This document shows, one piece after another, positions 15,650-24,951 of a stretch of DNA of 64,000 bases (its first letter is position 1; each line of letters starts with the position of its first letter). Under the pieces are notes generated by a model, which saw only the letters and a program-made list of their open reading frames with translations, did no database searches and was not told the origin of the DNA. Where the stretch lies: assembly GCA_018241025.1 (NCBI GenBank), contig JAFEEQ010000015.1, positions 62,001 through 126,000 of the forward strand, read 5' to 3'. The stretch is from Pseudomonadota bacterium (lineage in GTDB: Bacteria; Pseudomonadota; Alphaproteobacteria; Micropepsales; Micropepsaceae). Position numbers and translations under genes: made by a program.

Positions 15650-16398
15650 AGCGACTGCCCGTCATCTACGGTCATCAATGCGCCGCTGATCGCGCGCGAC
15701 GCGTCGGAGCACAGTAAGAGAAGCATTCCGTCGAGATCACCCGCCTGTTCAAGACGCTTGCGCGGGAAGCCGGCGATCTGGGCTTTGCCCTTGTCGCTGG
15801 CGAACCATTCGTCGTTGAGTTCGGTCTCGATGAATCCGGGGCAGATGGCGTTGACGTTGATGCCTTTGCGCGCCCATTCACGGGCGAGGCATTGGGTCAT
15901 CATCGCGAGGCCGGCTTTCGATACGCAGTACGCGGTCGTTCCTGGCAGCACGCGAAAGGCGCCGATCGAAGCGATGTTGATGATCCTTCCCTGCCGCTTG
16001 GACGCCATCATGCGGCGGCCGACTTCGGTTGCGAGGAGGAAGGGTGCGCGCAGATTGGTCGACATGACTTTGTCGAAGTCGTCGGCAGTAATTTCGGCGG
16101 CAAGGCCCATGACGCTGAGCCCTGCATTGTTGACCAGGATATCGATGGGGCCGAGGACGGTTTCAGCTTTGTCCAGTGCGGGGGCAATGGCAGCGGCGTC
16201 GGTGACGTCGAGCGGGATCGTCGCGGCTTTTGCGCCGAGGGCTTCGAGTTCGGATTTCACGGCATCGAGGCGGTCGATGCGGCGGCCGGCGAGGGCGATG
16301 GCGGCGCCGGCTCTCGCGAGGACATGGGCGAAATGGCGGCCCAGGCCGCTGCTTGCCCCGGTGACGAAGGCGACGCGGCCTGCGAGATCGTACATCAT
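15646..16398 (-). CDS. SDR family NAD(P)-dependent oxidoreductase
   Basis: 250 residues, classical short-chain dehydrogenase. Cofactor motif TGASSGLGRH, the NNAG motif, catalytic Ser in NIASIGAF and YxxxK in AYCVSKAG are present. The Arg pair in LAGRRIDRL after strand 2 suggests NADP(H) preference. The C-terminal FPRKRLEQAGDLDGMLLLLCS is typical of 3-oxoacyl or similar hydroxy-compound dehydrogenases; the substrate is not clear. I chose the first of two adjacent Met codons, with GGGG upstream. It is divergent from the DsbA-like gene. Confidence 0.88.
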   Translation of the reverse strand: MMYDLAGRVAFVTGASSGLGRHFAHVLARAGAAIALAGRRIDRLDAVKSELEALGAKAATIPLDVTDAAAIAPALDKAETVLGPIDILVNNAGLSVMGLAAEITADDFDKVMSTNLRAPFLLATEVGRRMMASKRQGRIINIASIGAFRVLPGTTAYCVSKAGLAMMTQCLAREWARKGINVNAICPGFIETELNDEWFASDKGKAQIAGFPRKRLEQAGDLDGMLLLLCSDASRAISGALMTVDDGQSL

Positions 16399-16479
16399 AC
16401 TAAATATGCCCCATGAAAATTCCTGAACCACAAGATATTGATCATTGTTTGCGAAAACCTGCGAGGCTAGGCTGACGCC

Positions 16480-17124
16480 ATGCAAATCGACGTCGTTTCC
16501 GACACTGTGTGTCCGTGGTGTTTTATCGGCAAGCGGCGCCTTGGCCGTGCGCTTGCGATGCGGCCGGATGTCGAGGCCCAGGTTTTCTGGCGCCCCTACC
16601 GACTCGATCCCACCATTCCCCGCGAGGGCGTCGACCGCCGCGCCTATATGAAGGCGAAGTTCGGCGACAATCCCCGCTCCGCCGCGATGGGCGAGGCGAT
16701 CCGCAGCGAAGGGGCGGGCGAGGGGATCGAATTCGCGTTCGATAAGATCGCGAAATCTCCGAACACGCTCGACTCGCATCGCCTGATCCGCTGGGCGGGC
16801 GGTGTCGGAGTACAAGATGAGGTCGTCGAGCGGCTATTCAAGGCCTACTTCGTCGACGGCCGCGATATTGGAAGTGCAACCGTGCTGATCGAGATTGCGG
16901 GAGAGTCCGGCATGGACGCGGCCTTGGTCGGCGACCTGCTCGCCAAAGACAGCGATCTGGCGGACGTCGAGCGCGAAGCCGGCATGGCAAACCAGATGGG
17001 CATCAGCGGCGTGCCGACCTTCATCTTCGACAGCCGCTTCATGATCTCAGGTGCACGCGAGCCAGAGATCCTGGCGCGCATCATCGACAAAGCAGTCGAG
17101 GCTAGTGCTCAATCGGCGCCGTGA
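16480..17124 (+). CDS. DsbA family oxidoreductase (FrnE-like)
   Basis: 214 residues. N-terminal thioredoxin motif DTVCPWCFIGKRRL, then an all-helical insert and a return to the fold with the cis-proline region ISGVPTFIFDSRFM. This is the FrnE/polyketide-associated branch of the DsbA family; no signal peptide, so cytoplasmic, where such proteins are linked to thiol-disulphide exchange and oxidative stress. It runs 23 bases into the 3' end of the convergent secreted-protein gene. Confidence 0.88.
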   Translation: MQIDVVSDTVCPWCFIGKRRLGRALAMRPDVEAQVFWRPYRLDPTIPREGVDRRAYMKAKFGDNPRSAAMGEAIRSEGAGEGIEFAFDKIAKSPNTLDSHRLIRWAGGVGVQDEVVERLFKAYFVDGRDIGSATVLIEIAGESGMDAALVGDLLAKDSDLADVEREAGMANQMGISGVPTFIFDSRFMISGAREPEILARIIDKAVEASAQSAP

Positions 17125-17482
17125 CGGAGTTGGTCTCTGACGTCACCTTGACCCGCACCGTGCTGTAGCGCGGCAGTGGGAAGGTGGCTGTCGTTTCGAC
17201 CGGCAGGAGCGCCTGGATCACCATGCTGTTCCCGGCCGGCGGATTGGCACGAAACTCGATCACCTGTTCGTCCTGCTCGGCATGCGAAGGTCCCATATGC
17301 AGGCGCGGTTTGGTCCAGCCGCCGCTGCTGACCGCGCCGGTGGCGTGGACCACGAGGTGCCGATTGACGATCTTCGCCTGCACGCTGTCGACGCGATAAA
17401 TCTGCTTCGGCGCCGCAGCAAGCGCAGTTGCCGTAGCTGCCACAAGGGCGATTGTCGCGAGTGCGACGAGACTGTGGCGCAT
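17102..17482 (-). CDS. Hypothetical exported protein
   Basis: 126 residues. A cleavable signal peptide is obvious ([25 protein letters not shown], given here only in part by its hydrophobic core [18 protein letters not shown]), with likely cleavage after the Ala run. The mature part is beta-rich, with a Gly-Trp loop and a string of Val-Lys-Val strands near the C-terminus, possibly one small beta-sandwich domain. No Cys remain and no lipobox is present. I recognise no family. An alternative start lies five codons upstream. Confidence 0.65.
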   Translation of the reverse strand: MRHSLVALATIALVAATATALAAAPKQIYRVDSVQAKIVNRHLVVHATGAVSSGGWTKPRLHMGPSHAEQDEQVIEFRANPPAGNSMVIQALLPVETTATFPLPRYSTVRVKVTSETNSVTAPIEH

Positions 17483-17559
17483 GCGCCGCCCCCTCATATT
17501 GTCGTGCTTCTGAGGGCCAGCTAAGAGGGAATTGCGGCACAATTGCGATGAGGGTTTTC

Positions 17560-18678
17560 ATGGGTCCGTTGCACGGAATCCGGGTTGTGGAATTTGCCGG
17601 TATCGGGCCGGGGCCATTCGCCGCGATGCTGCTATCGGATATGGGTGCGGAGGTCATCCGCATCGACCGCAAGGGCGGCCGTTCGCCGGCCCCGACGGAA
17701 ATCACCTATCGCGGGCGCAAGGCCGTCGCGCTCGACATGAAGAAGCCGGAAGGCGTCGAAGCGGCGCTGAAACTGATCGAGCAGGCCGATGCGCTGATCG
17801 AAGGTTTCCGTCCCGGCGTGATGGAGCGCAACGGCGTGGGGCCGGATGTCTGCCTGAAGCGCAATCCGAAGCTCGTCTACGGACGCATGACCGGCTGGGG
17901 CCAGTTCGGTCCGCTGGCGATGGCCGCGGGCCACGACATCAACTACATCGCGCTGACCGGCGCGCTGCACGGCATGGGCAATGCGGGACGCAAGCCCGTT
18001 CCGCCGCTCAATCTCGTCGGTGACTTCGGCGGCGGCGCGCTTTACCTCGCCTTCGGTGTGGTCTGCGCGATCCTGGAAGCGAAAACCTCGGGCAAGGGCC
18101 AGGTGGTCGATACTGCGATGACCGATGGCGCAGCGTCGCTGATGTCGATGTTCTACGGCATGAACGCGATGGGGATGTGGAAGGACGAGCGTGGCGTAAA
18201 CCTGCTCGACAGCGGCGCGCATTTCTACGACACCTACGAGACCAAGGACGGCAAGTACATCGCGCTTGGTTCGATCGAGCCGCAGTTCTACAAGGAGCTG
18301 CTCGAGAAGGCGAACATCACCGACACGGCGTTCCACGCGCAGATGGACCGCGGTGCGTGGCCGAGCCTGAAGGACAAGCTCACCGCCGTCATCAAGACCA
18401 AGACACGTGACGAATGGGATGCGCTCATGCTCGGCAGCGACGTGTGCTATGCGCCGGTGCTGAGCCTCGCCGAGGCGCCGAAGCATCCGCACAACGTCGC
18501 GCGCAAGACCTTCGTCGAGGTTGCGGGCATCGTGCAGCCGGCGCCGGCGCCGCGATTCTCGCGCACCGAGCCGGAAGTGCAGGGACCGCCGGAAGGCGCG
18601 AACAACGAGGCATCGTTGAAGGCGTGGGGCTTCTCTGCGGATGACGTGGCGAAGCTGGCTGGCGCCGGAGCGATTTGA
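17560..18678 (+). CDS. CaiB/BaiF CoA transferase family, alpha-methylacyl-CoA racemase type
   Basis: 372 residues. The start ATG has GAGGG six bases upstream; the longer frame is not supported. The sequence reads [18 protein letters not shown] at the N-terminus and has [10 protein letters not shown] and NLVGDFGGG, which match the His and Asp that act as the two bases in mycobacterial alpha-methylacyl-CoA racemase. So 2-methylacyl-CoA epimerisation, as used in branched-chain lipid or sterol breakdown, is the best guess rather than CoA transfer. It fits with the thiolase two genes downstream. Confidence 0.88.
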   Translation: MGPLHGIRVVEFAGIGPGPFAAMLLSDMGAEVIRIDRKGGRSPAPTEITYRGRKAVALDMKKPEGVEAALKLIEQADALIEGFRPGVMERNGVGPDVCLKRNPKLVYGRMTGWGQFGPLAMAAGHDINYIALTGALHGMGNAGRKPVPPLNLVGDFGGGALYLAFGVVCAILEAKTSGKGQVVDTAMTDGAASLMSMFYGMNAMGMWKDERGVNLLDSGAHFYDTYETKDGKYIALGSIEPQFYKELLEKANITDTAFHAQMDRGAWPSLKDKLTAVIKTKTRDEWDALMLGSDVCYAPVLSLAEAPKHPHNVARKTFVEVAGIVQPAPAPRFSRTEPEVQGPPEGANNEASLKAWGFSADDVAKLAGAGAI

Positions 18679-18687
18679 ATGGAGCTT

Positions 18688-18770
18688 CCTCATCCTTCGA
18701 CAGGCTCAGGATGAGGCGCGATTTTGGATCTTGAAACACGATCCTCACCCTGAGCCTGTCGAAGGGTGAG
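18688..18770. repeat. Inverted pair of REP-like palindromes
   Basis: Two palindromes, 18688-18716 (arms CCTCATCC/GGATGAGG) and 18743-18770 (arms CTCACCC/GGGTGAG), share the core TTCGACAGGCTCAGG in opposite orientation, separated by 26 bases. This sequence family is scattered in many alphaproteobacterial genomes. The pair sits between the racemase stop and the start of the next gene and could fold as one long hairpin. Confidence 0.8.
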
Positions 18771-18786
18771 CAGCACCGAAGGCGAG

Positions 18787-19521
18787 ATGACGTATCTCCC
18801 CAATACCAAGTCCCGACGGCGCATCTATCTTATGCGCCATGGCCATGTCGACTATCTCGCCAAGCATGTTGTGGCGACGGGCGGCATCAATGTCGTGCCG
18901 CTGACCAATCGCGGGCGGCTTCAGGCCGAGGCGGCGGGGCTGGCGTTGCGCCACGTGACCTTCGACCGGGCGGTGTGTTCAGGCTATCCGCGCACGCATC
19001 AGACGGCGTCCTATGTCCTCGCGGCGCAGGAGAAGCCACCTCAGCTCGAGATCGACGAAGGGTTGGTCGAGCGGGTCAATGGCAAGCTGCCGGCGGTAAA
19101 AAGCCGCGAGGAGCTGATCGAACTGATGCGCGGCGCTTTCACCGAAGGCGGGGTCACGCAGCATGCCGAGCGCGGCGAGGGTGCGGAGCCCGCGGAAGAT
19201 GCGCAGGCGCGTGCGGTCAAGTCGATCCGGCGCCTGCTCCGTGAACCGGGCTGGCACACCATGCTGGTCGTGGCGCATGAGGGTATCAACCGGCTGCTGC
19301 TGAGCTGGGCTTGTGGCGCAGGTGTGAACGCAAGCGGTGCCTTCGAACAGGATACCGGATGCATCAATGTGCTGGATTTCGATCTGCGCGAAAACGGCGA
19401 GATCGAGCGCACCATGATCAAAAGCGTGAATCTCACGCCCTATAACTGGCTTAAGCACGGAATGAATCTGACCTCGCTCGAAGCTCTGTTCGAGCGCAAC
19501 GCGACCGAAGAACTCAAATAG
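18787..19521 (+). CDS. Histidine phosphatase family protein
   Basis: 244 residues of the phosphoglycerate-mutase-like branch. The phosphorylated His lies in YLMRHGHVD; the second catalytic His in LVVAHEGIN; the Arg in SGYPRTHQT completes the pocket. The active-site set is intact, so a phosphatase is expected, substrate unknown. I start at the ATG with GAAGGCGAG upstream rather than the GTG at 18766, which lies inside the REP repeat. It is 14 bases upstream of the thiolase on the same strand, so probably co-transcribed with it. Confidence 0.88.
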   Translation: MTYLPNTKSRRRIYLMRHGHVDYLAKHVVATGGINVVPLTNRGRLQAEAAGLALRHVTFDRAVCSGYPRTHQTASYVLAAQEKPPQLEIDEGLVERVNGKLPAVKSREELIELMRGAFTEGGVTQHAERGEGAEPAEDAQARAVKSIRRLLREPGWHTMLVVAHEGINRLLLSWACGAGVNASGAFEQDTGCINVLDFDLRENGEIERTMIKSVNLTPYNWLKHGMNLTSLEALFERNATEELK

Positions 19522-19535
19522 ACCGGAGGAACATC

Positions 19536-20780
19536 ATGACCGAAGCCTATATCATCGACGCCGTCCGTACGCCGCGCGGCGTCGGCAAATACCCGAAGGG
19601 CGCGCTGTCGCAGATCCATCCGCAAAGGCTGGGCTCGACGGTGCTGAAGGCGCTCGCCGAGCGCAACAGCCTGAAGACCGACGAAGTGGACGACGTGATC
19701 TGGGGCACGAGCTCACAGCGTGGACCGCAGAGCTGCGATCTCGGCCGCATGTCGGCGCTCGATGCCGGTTACGATGTACGTTCGAGCGGCGTGACGCTCG
19801 ACCGGTTCTGCGGATCGGGCATCACGACCGTGAACCTCGCAGCCTCGACGATCATGGCCGGCATGGCGGACCTCGTGGTCGCCGGCGGCACCGAGATGAT
19901 GTCGATGCCGAACCGCCGCAGCGCCGAAGACGGTCCGCCGTTGTTCGACACCGGCAACCTGCACCTGCGCGCCCTGCATCCGCAGACCAACCAGGGCGTC
20001 TGCGCCGATACGATCGCGACGATGGAAGGCATCACGCGGGCCGATGTCGATGCGCTGGCACTCGAAAGCCAGAAGCGCGCCGATGCGGCGATCAAGGGCG
20101 GACATTTCAGCAAGAGCCTCGTGACCGTCTACAACGACGACGGTTCGGTGGCGCTCGACCATGAGGAGTTTCCGCGGCCGCAGACGACCGCCGAAGGCCT
20201 CGCCGGGCTGAAACCGAGCTTCGAGCAGCTCGCCGACGTCCCGCTGAACGCCGACGGACTGACCTTCCGTAAGTTGATCCTGCAGAAGTATCCCGACGTC
20301 GACATCAAGCACATCCATCATGCCGGCAATTCGTCGGGCGTGGTCGATGGTTCTGCGGCGCTGCTGCTAGCCTCGCCGGAATACGCCAGGAAGAACGGCA
20401 TGAAGGCGCGTGCCCGCGTGGTGGCGATGGCGAACCAGGGCGACTGCCCGACGCTGATGCTCAACGCCCCGGTGCCGGCGGCGAAGCGCGTGCTGGCGAA
20501 GGCAGGGCTGAAGCTCGAAGACATCGACCTGTTCGAGATCAATGAGGCCTTTGCCGTGGTGGCGGAGAAGTTCATCCGCGACCTCAAGCTCGACCGCAAC
20601 AAGGTCAACGTGAACGGCGGCGCGATGGCGCTGGGCCATCCGATCGGGGCGACAGGTTCGATGCTGATCGGCACGATGCTCGACGAGCTGGAGCGCCGCG
20701 ATCTCAAGCGTGGTCTCATCACCATGTGTGCCGGCGGTGGCATGGCGCCGGCGATCATCATCGAGCGGGTTGTGAACTAG
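19536..20780 (+). CDS. Acetyl-CoA C-acyltransferase (thiolase)
   Basis: 414 residues with the full thiolase set: nucleophilic Cys in LDRFCGSGITT, NEAFAVVAEKF, the His in GGAMALGHPIGATG and the second Cys in MCAGGGMAPA. It carries out reversible thiolytic cleavage of 3-ketoacyl-CoA. The layout matches degradative FadA/steroid-type thiolases better than biosynthetic PhaA, but this is not decisive. A very good Shine-Dalgarno GGAGGA precedes the ATG. A strong terminator follows, ending the racemase-phosphatase-thiolase group. Confidence 0.92.
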   Translation: MTEAYIIDAVRTPRGVGKYPKGALSQIHPQRLGSTVLKALAERNSLKTDEVDDVIWGTSSQRGPQSCDLGRMSALDAGYDVRSSGVTLDRFCGSGITTVNLAASTIMAGMADLVVAGGTEMMSMPNRRSAEDGPPLFDTGNLHLRALHPQTNQGVCADTIATMEGITRADVDALALESQKRADAAIKGGHFSKSLVTVYNDDGSVALDHEEFPRPQTTAEGLAGLKPSFEQLADVPLNADGLTFRKLILQKYPDVDIKHIHHAGNSSGVVDGSAALLLASPEYARKNGMKARARVVAMANQGDCPTLMLNAPVPAAKRVLAKAGLKLEDIDLFEINEAFAVVAEKFIRDLKLDRNKVNVNGGAMALGHPIGATGSMLIGTMLDELERRDLKRGLITMCAGGGMAPAIIIERVVN

Positions 20781-20806
20781 CCCGTCTGCCACTGTGAGAA
20801 TGTGCG

Positions 20807-20838
20807 TCGCCGGGGCTTGCCCCGGCGATTGCATTTTT
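20807..20838 (+). terminator. Intrinsic terminator after the thiolase gene
   Basis: TCGCCGGGG (20807-20815) pairs perfectly with CCCCGGCGA (20820-20828) over a 4-base loop, followed by TTGCATTTTT. The T tract is on the plus strand. Confidence 0.85.
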
Positions 20839-20905
20839 GGAGATCGTTGATCGTCTGCATTGGCTCAGCGACAGCGCAGGCCGGCGATGACGATTGGTAG
20901 ATGAG

Positions 20906-22069
20906 CTATGCGGCTCCGGCGTAGGCGCCGATGTTCATCATCTCCTCAAAATTGCGGCGATAAAAGCGGTCTTTTGCGTCGTCGGCGATCGCGGTCATCG
21001 TGCGCTCGAAGCGGCCAAGCGGGTCGTTGGTGCCTTCGGGGTGCGGGTAGTCCGACGAGAACATGAAGAGGTCGGCGCCGCCGTCGGCGATCATGCGGCC
21101 CGCGTCCTCGCCCGGGAAAGGCGTGAACTTTACCGCACGTCGCAGCTGTTCCGATGGCTTCATCTGCATCGCCTTGAGATAGGGATCGGTGCGGCCGAAG
21201 CTCTTGAGGCCGAGATCGAGCTCGCGCAGGAATTCGGGCGCCCATCCGGCGCCGGATTCGATGATGCCGCCGCGCAGCTTCGGGAAGCGCTCGAAGATCC
21301 CATCATAGACCATGGCTGTCAGCCAGACCTGTGGTGCGAAGGAGAGCATCACATAGTCAGCGAAGCGCAGGTTCTCGCCTCCGCCGTGGAGATCGGGCGC
21401 GCGTTCGCGGCCGTTATTGCGGAAGGCCATGGGCTGCGTCTTGGTGCCGACGCCGATATGGAGCATGAACGGCGTGCCGGTTTCTTCGAGCCGCGCCCAT
21501 ACCGGATAGAGATCTGGATGCCCGGGCGACATCTCGCCGGCTGGACCGGCGGAGACGGAGATCGCGCGGTTGCCGGCCTTGATCGCGGCATTCACTTCAT
21601 CCAGCGCGCGCTTCGGATTGTCGAGTGCGACGAAGGCAACGCCCATCAGACGTTTGTCGGTGTTGCAGAATGCGGCCATGGCGTCGTTGTAGGCGCGCAT
21701 GCCGGCGTAGCGGATGCCTTCATCCTTTGCGGCGAGCACTGGCGACAGCGCCGAGGTGCCGAACACGAGCTGGGCCGAAAAGCCGAGCATGTCGAGGACG
21801 CGCGTCCGCTCCACCGGATCGAACGCGCCGGCGGCGATCCAGCCCTTGGGGCCGGCGATCGGGTTCTCGAACGCCGCGGCTTCGGCGGCGGCATCGCCTT
21901 TGCGGGCCTTGGCTTGGTCAAGGATTTTATCGATGCGGCCAGGTTCCTTGCCGTACATAGGGCGGATCATGCTGCGGAGCTGTGCATCCATGAAAGGATC
22001 GAGCCACTCACGGGTTTCCATCACATGGCTGTCGGCGTCGTAGATCTTGCGCCCGGCGGAATAGGTCAT
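20906..22069 (-). CDS. Amidohydrolase family protein (Amidohydro_2)
   Basis: 387 residues. The N-terminal DADSHVME is the DxDxH metal motif of the amidohydrolase_2 group (ACMSD-like decarboxylases and hydrolases); a central FMLHIGVG and a C-terminal SSDYPHPEG supply the next ligands. Likely a metal-dependent decarboxylase or hydrolase of an aromatic or cyclic compound; the substrate cannot be named. GGAGG lies six bases before the ATG. A TetR-type gene lies directly upstream on the same strand, with a palindrome between them, so regulation by that repressor is likely. Confidence 0.88.
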   Translation of the reverse strand: MTYSAGRKIYDADSHVMETREWLDPFMDAQLRSMIRPMYGKEPGRIDKILDQAKARKGDAAAEAAAFENPIAGPKGWIAAGAFDPVERTRVLDMLGFSAQLVFGTSALSPVLAAKDEGIRYAGMRAYNDAMAAFCNTDKRLMGVAFVALDNPKRALDEVNAAIKAGNRAISVSAGPAGEMSPGHPDLYPVWARLEETGTPFMLHIGVGTKTQPMAFRNNGRERAPDLHGGGENLRFADYVMLSFAPQVWLTAMVYDGIFERFPKLRGGIIESGAGWAPEFLRELDLGLKSFGRTDPYLKAMQMKPSEQLRRAVKFTPFPGEDAGRMIADGGADLFMFSSDYPHPEGTNDPLGRFERTMTAIADDAKDRFYRRNFEEMMNIGAYAGAA

Positions 22070-22081
22070 GGTCGATCCTCC

Positions 22082-22114
22082 CTGTTCTTGGGAAGATAGT
22101 AGAACAGAATTATA
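22082..22114 (-). promoter_or_regulatory. Promoter and candidate TetR operator of the amidohydrolase gene
   Basis: On the minus strand a perfect -10 box TATAAT (22109-22114) is directly followed by an inverted repeat with arms CTGTTCT and AGAACAG (22082-22088 and 22101-22107) around 12 bases. A repressor bound there would block the start of transcription. No clear -35 box is visible. Confidence 0.55.
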
Positions 22115-22126
22115 ATTGGCAAGAGG

Positions 22127-22756
22127 CTAGCGGGCGCGCCTTCGGCTCCGCGCTTTGCCGCCGTATTTTGCTTCCAGCGCCGACCAGCCGCCGATGATGA
22201 AGTCGGTCCAGACGTCGATGGTGCGTTCGGCGCCAATGCCGCGGCGCTGCAGCGAGCCGATGGCGTTGATCGGGGCGTTCACGACAAGTGTGACTGCGAT
22301 CTGCGCGACATCGAGCGGCACGCCGTAGGACTCCATGAACTTGGCGATGAAGTAGTCGGTGGTGTTGCGGCGCGAGGCGCGGTTGCCGGCGCGAGCCATT
22401 TCGGCGACGGCGGGATCGGCGGAAATCAGGCGCACGATGGGGCCCCTCTCGAAATAATAGGAGAGGGCGTTCTTCACGGTGCTGCGAATGACACGTTCCG
22501 GCGCAATGTCCCGCGGTACCTCGTTGAGGCCACGGCCGCGCAATATTTCGAACTCGCGCACGAGCAGGGCCTTCAGAAGGTCTTCGCGCTTGGGGAAGTA
22601 TTTGTAGATCAGTGGCTTCGAGATTCCCGCAGCCGCTGCGATCTGTTCGAGCGAGACCCCGGAATGGCCTGTCGCGACAATCAGCTTCGTCGCCGCGTCC
22701 AGGATCTGCACCTGACGGTCGGTCGGAGTCATTCGGCGGGCACGCGTGGTGGTCAT
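22127..22756 (-). CDS. TetR/AcrR family transcriptional regulator
   Basis: 209 residues. Helix-turn-helix near residues 32-55 (SLEQIAAAAGISKPLIYKYF) with the typical RQVQILDAATKL helix before it; the C-terminal ligand-binding domain is all helical and has no recognisable ligand signature. I start at MTTTRARR; the longer frame is not supported. It lies 57 bases upstream of the amidohydrolase on the same strand, and a palindrome in that gap suggests it controls that gene. Its own upstream region overlaps the end of the kinase gene (33-base gap). Confidence 0.9.
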   Translation of the reverse strand: MTTTRARRMTPTDRQVQILDAATKLIVATGHSGVSLEQIAAAAGISKPLIYKYFPKREDLLKALLVREFEILRGRGLNEVPRDIAPERVIRSTVKNALSYYFERGPIVRLISADPAVAEMARAGNRASRRNTTDYFIAKFMESYGVPLDVAQIAVTLVVNAPINAIGSLQRRGIGAERTIDVWTDFIIGGWSALEAKYGGKARSRRRAR

Positions 22757-22788
22757 GGACGGTGCATAACGCGCGGGCCCGAGCGACG

Positions 22789-24816
22789 CTAGGCGCCAGC
22801 GCGGCGGATCATGCCGGACAGGGCATCGATATCGAAAGGCTTGTGCAGGACAGTGCAACTGCCGGGGCGGGTATCGGAGCTGACTGCGAGATCGCCGGTG
22901 AGCAGGAAGGCAGGCAGATCGCGGCCTGCATGTTCGCGGATTCGCCGGATCACTTCGAATCCGTCGATATCGGGCAGGCGATAGTCGGAAACGATAACGG
23001 CCGGCGCAAATCCTGCCTCGACCACGGCGAGTGCTTCGGCGCCGCTTGCGGCGACCTTCACGTCCATGCCTTCGACCTCGAAGACCATTGCCATCGAGTC
23101 GCTGACATTCGGATCGTCGTCGACCAGCAGCACGGAGATCGGGGCGCCGTTCGAGACCGCCGCTGCGGGCAGCGGGGCCGGGTCCGCCGAGGGGATCGCG
23201 CTGTTGCCCGCCGGGAGCTCGATCGTGAAGGTCGAACCTTGTCCGACGATGGACGAGACGGAAAGGCGGTGGCCCAGAAGATCGGCGATCCGCCGGGCAA
23301 TCGAAAGGCCGATGCCGAGGCCCTTATGTCGCTCGCGCGCGGCATTGCCGAGCTGGACGAAATCCTCGAAGACGCGGTCGAGCGAATCCCCGGGAATGCC
23401 GATGCCGGTGTCCCTCACCCATATCCGCACAAGATCGCCGCTGCGGTCGCATCCGATCGTCACGCCGCCGTGTTCGGTATAACGAACGGCATTGGCGACG
23501 AGATTGGTCAGGATGCGCTCAAGAAAGGCGGGGTCGCTGCGCACGGCGCAGTCCTGGCCTTCGCATCGGATATAGAGGTCTTTGATCGCGGCCTGCGGCT
23601 GACAGCTCGCCATCACGCGATGCACGAGATCGTAGAGGCGGAAGTCGGTCTCCTCGGCCTTGATCGTGCCGTTGTCGAGCTGGCCGACATCGAGGAGAAC
23701 GTCGAGGATGTCCGACATCACGGCCAGCGAACCGTCGACCTTCGCGGCGATTTCGCGGAATTCGCCGCTGCCCAGCTTGTGCGCAAGCGCGGTGAGATAG
23801 GCACGCGAAGCCTGCAGAGGCTGGCGCAGATCGTGCCCCGCAGCCGTGATGAACCACGACTTCATCGCGCTGGCGGCCTCGGCTTCCGCTTTGGCCTGGG
23901 CAAGCGCGGCGGTGCGGTCCAGGACCCGGGATTCCAGCTCGAGATTGAGGTCGCGCAGCCGTTGTTCAGCGCGCTTACGCGCTGTGATGACCTCGGTGAA
24001 CATGATGATGCCACCGACCTGGCCATCGTTCGCGTGCCAGGGATAGACCGCCCAGCGCACCCAATCGGTGGTGCCGTCGGGATGATGATAAGGGTCTTCT
24101 TCTTCCGACAGTGTCTCACCGGCGAGGCAGCGGCGATGGACTGCGCGCCAGCGTTCAGGCAGGCCGGGAAACAGCTCGTAGAGGTTCTTGCCGATGACGT
24201 CCGCCATCGCCATACCGTAGCTTTCGAGCCAGCGATTGCTCACGGTGATGAAGTTCAGGCTGCGGTCGAGCACGGCGACCGCGGTCGGGACATGGGTCAC
24301 GAACAGGTCGATCTGCTCGGCGCGGCTGCGCGCACTCGCATCGGCTTCTGCGGCGCGTTTTTCAAGCTGGGCAAGAGCGGCGCCGAGCGTATCTTCGATA
24401 TTGCGGATGTTCGTCACGTCGCGAACGGTGCCGAAGAAGCGCGGGCCTTCGTCGGTCACGATCGAGGTTGCGCGCAGATCGATCAGAAACTCTTTGCCGC
24501 TGCGGTGCAGGCCCTTCAGCGTCGGGCGCGGCGCAACTTCGATGCGACTGGGTTCCTTGATGTAGCGCGCGAAGCCATCGCGATGCCGGTGGCGCAGGGC
24601 AGGCGGAACGATGATCTCGATCGATTGGCCATTCAGTTCGCCCTTGCCGTATCCAAAAAGATTTTCGCAGCGGCCATTGGCAAAAACGATCTTGCCCGTT
24701 TCGTCAGCCGCGAGGCTGGCGACAACCAGCTTGTCCAGAACCTGGTAAAGGTGGTCTTCGGGAAATCCCACTTTCGGCCCCCGTTCAGGCAACGCGAATC
24801 CGCCGATCGAACTCAT
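22789..24816 (-). CDS. PAS-containing hybrid sensor histidine kinase
   Basis: 675 residues and no transmembrane segment, so a cytoplasmic sensor. Order: PAS1 (about 20-140), a short coiled coil, PAS2 (about 165-285) with PAC-like tail, a coiled coil, the dimerisation/phosphoacceptor domain with His near 328 in AAGHDLRQPLQ, the ATPase domain (N box LTNLVANAVRY, DTGIGIP, GLGIGLSIARR) and a C-terminal receiver with Asp near 609 in VSDYRLPDIDG. The signal is unknown. An output regulator must lie elsewhere. It is 33 bases upstream of the TetR gene on the same strand. Confidence 0.93.
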   Translation of the reverse strand: MSSIGGFALPERGPKVGFPEDHLYQVLDKLVVASLAADETGKIVFANGRCENLFGYGKGELNGQSIEIIVPPALRHRHRDGFARYIKEPSRIEVAPRPTLKGLHRSGKEFLIDLRATSIVTDEGPRFFGTVRDVTNIRNIEDTLGAALAQLEKRAAEADASARSRAEQIDLFVTHVPTAVAVLDRSLNFITVSNRWLESYGMAMADVIGKNLYELFPGLPERWRAVHRRCLAGETLSEEEDPYHHPDGTTDWVRWAVYPWHANDGQVGGIIMFTEVITARKRAEQRLRDLNLELESRVLDRTAALAQAKAEAEAASAMKSWFITAAGHDLRQPLQASRAYLTALAHKLGSGEFREIAAKVDGSLAVMSDILDVLLDVGQLDNGTIKAEETDFRLYDLVHRVMASCQPQAAIKDLYIRCEGQDCAVRSDPAFLERILTNLVANAVRYTEHGGVTIGCDRSGDLVRIWVRDTGIGIPGDSLDRVFEDFVQLGNAARERHKGLGIGLSIARRIADLLGHRLSVSSIVGQGSTFTIELPAGNSAIPSADPAPLPAAAVSNGAPISVLLVDDDPNVSDSMAMVFEVEGMDVKVAASGAEALAVVEAGFAPAVIVSDYRLPDIDGFEVIRRIREHAGRDLPAFLLTGDLAVSSDTRPGSCTVLHKPFDIDALSGMIRRAGA

Positions 24817-24951
24817 CGGCGCGGCGGCCCGAAACTCCGATACTGGCCGGCCTCGATCTCCCGCAGCATTGCCCGGTTCTTGTTCGTGAACGATATGTAA
24901 TTCTACCAGTACGCGAGTCGGGATGGTATCAAGGCAAACCGGGGGTAAATG

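Noticed and set aside
22612..24900. 762-residue plus-strand open frame
   Set aside because: Antisense of the hybrid kinase, whose domains are complete.
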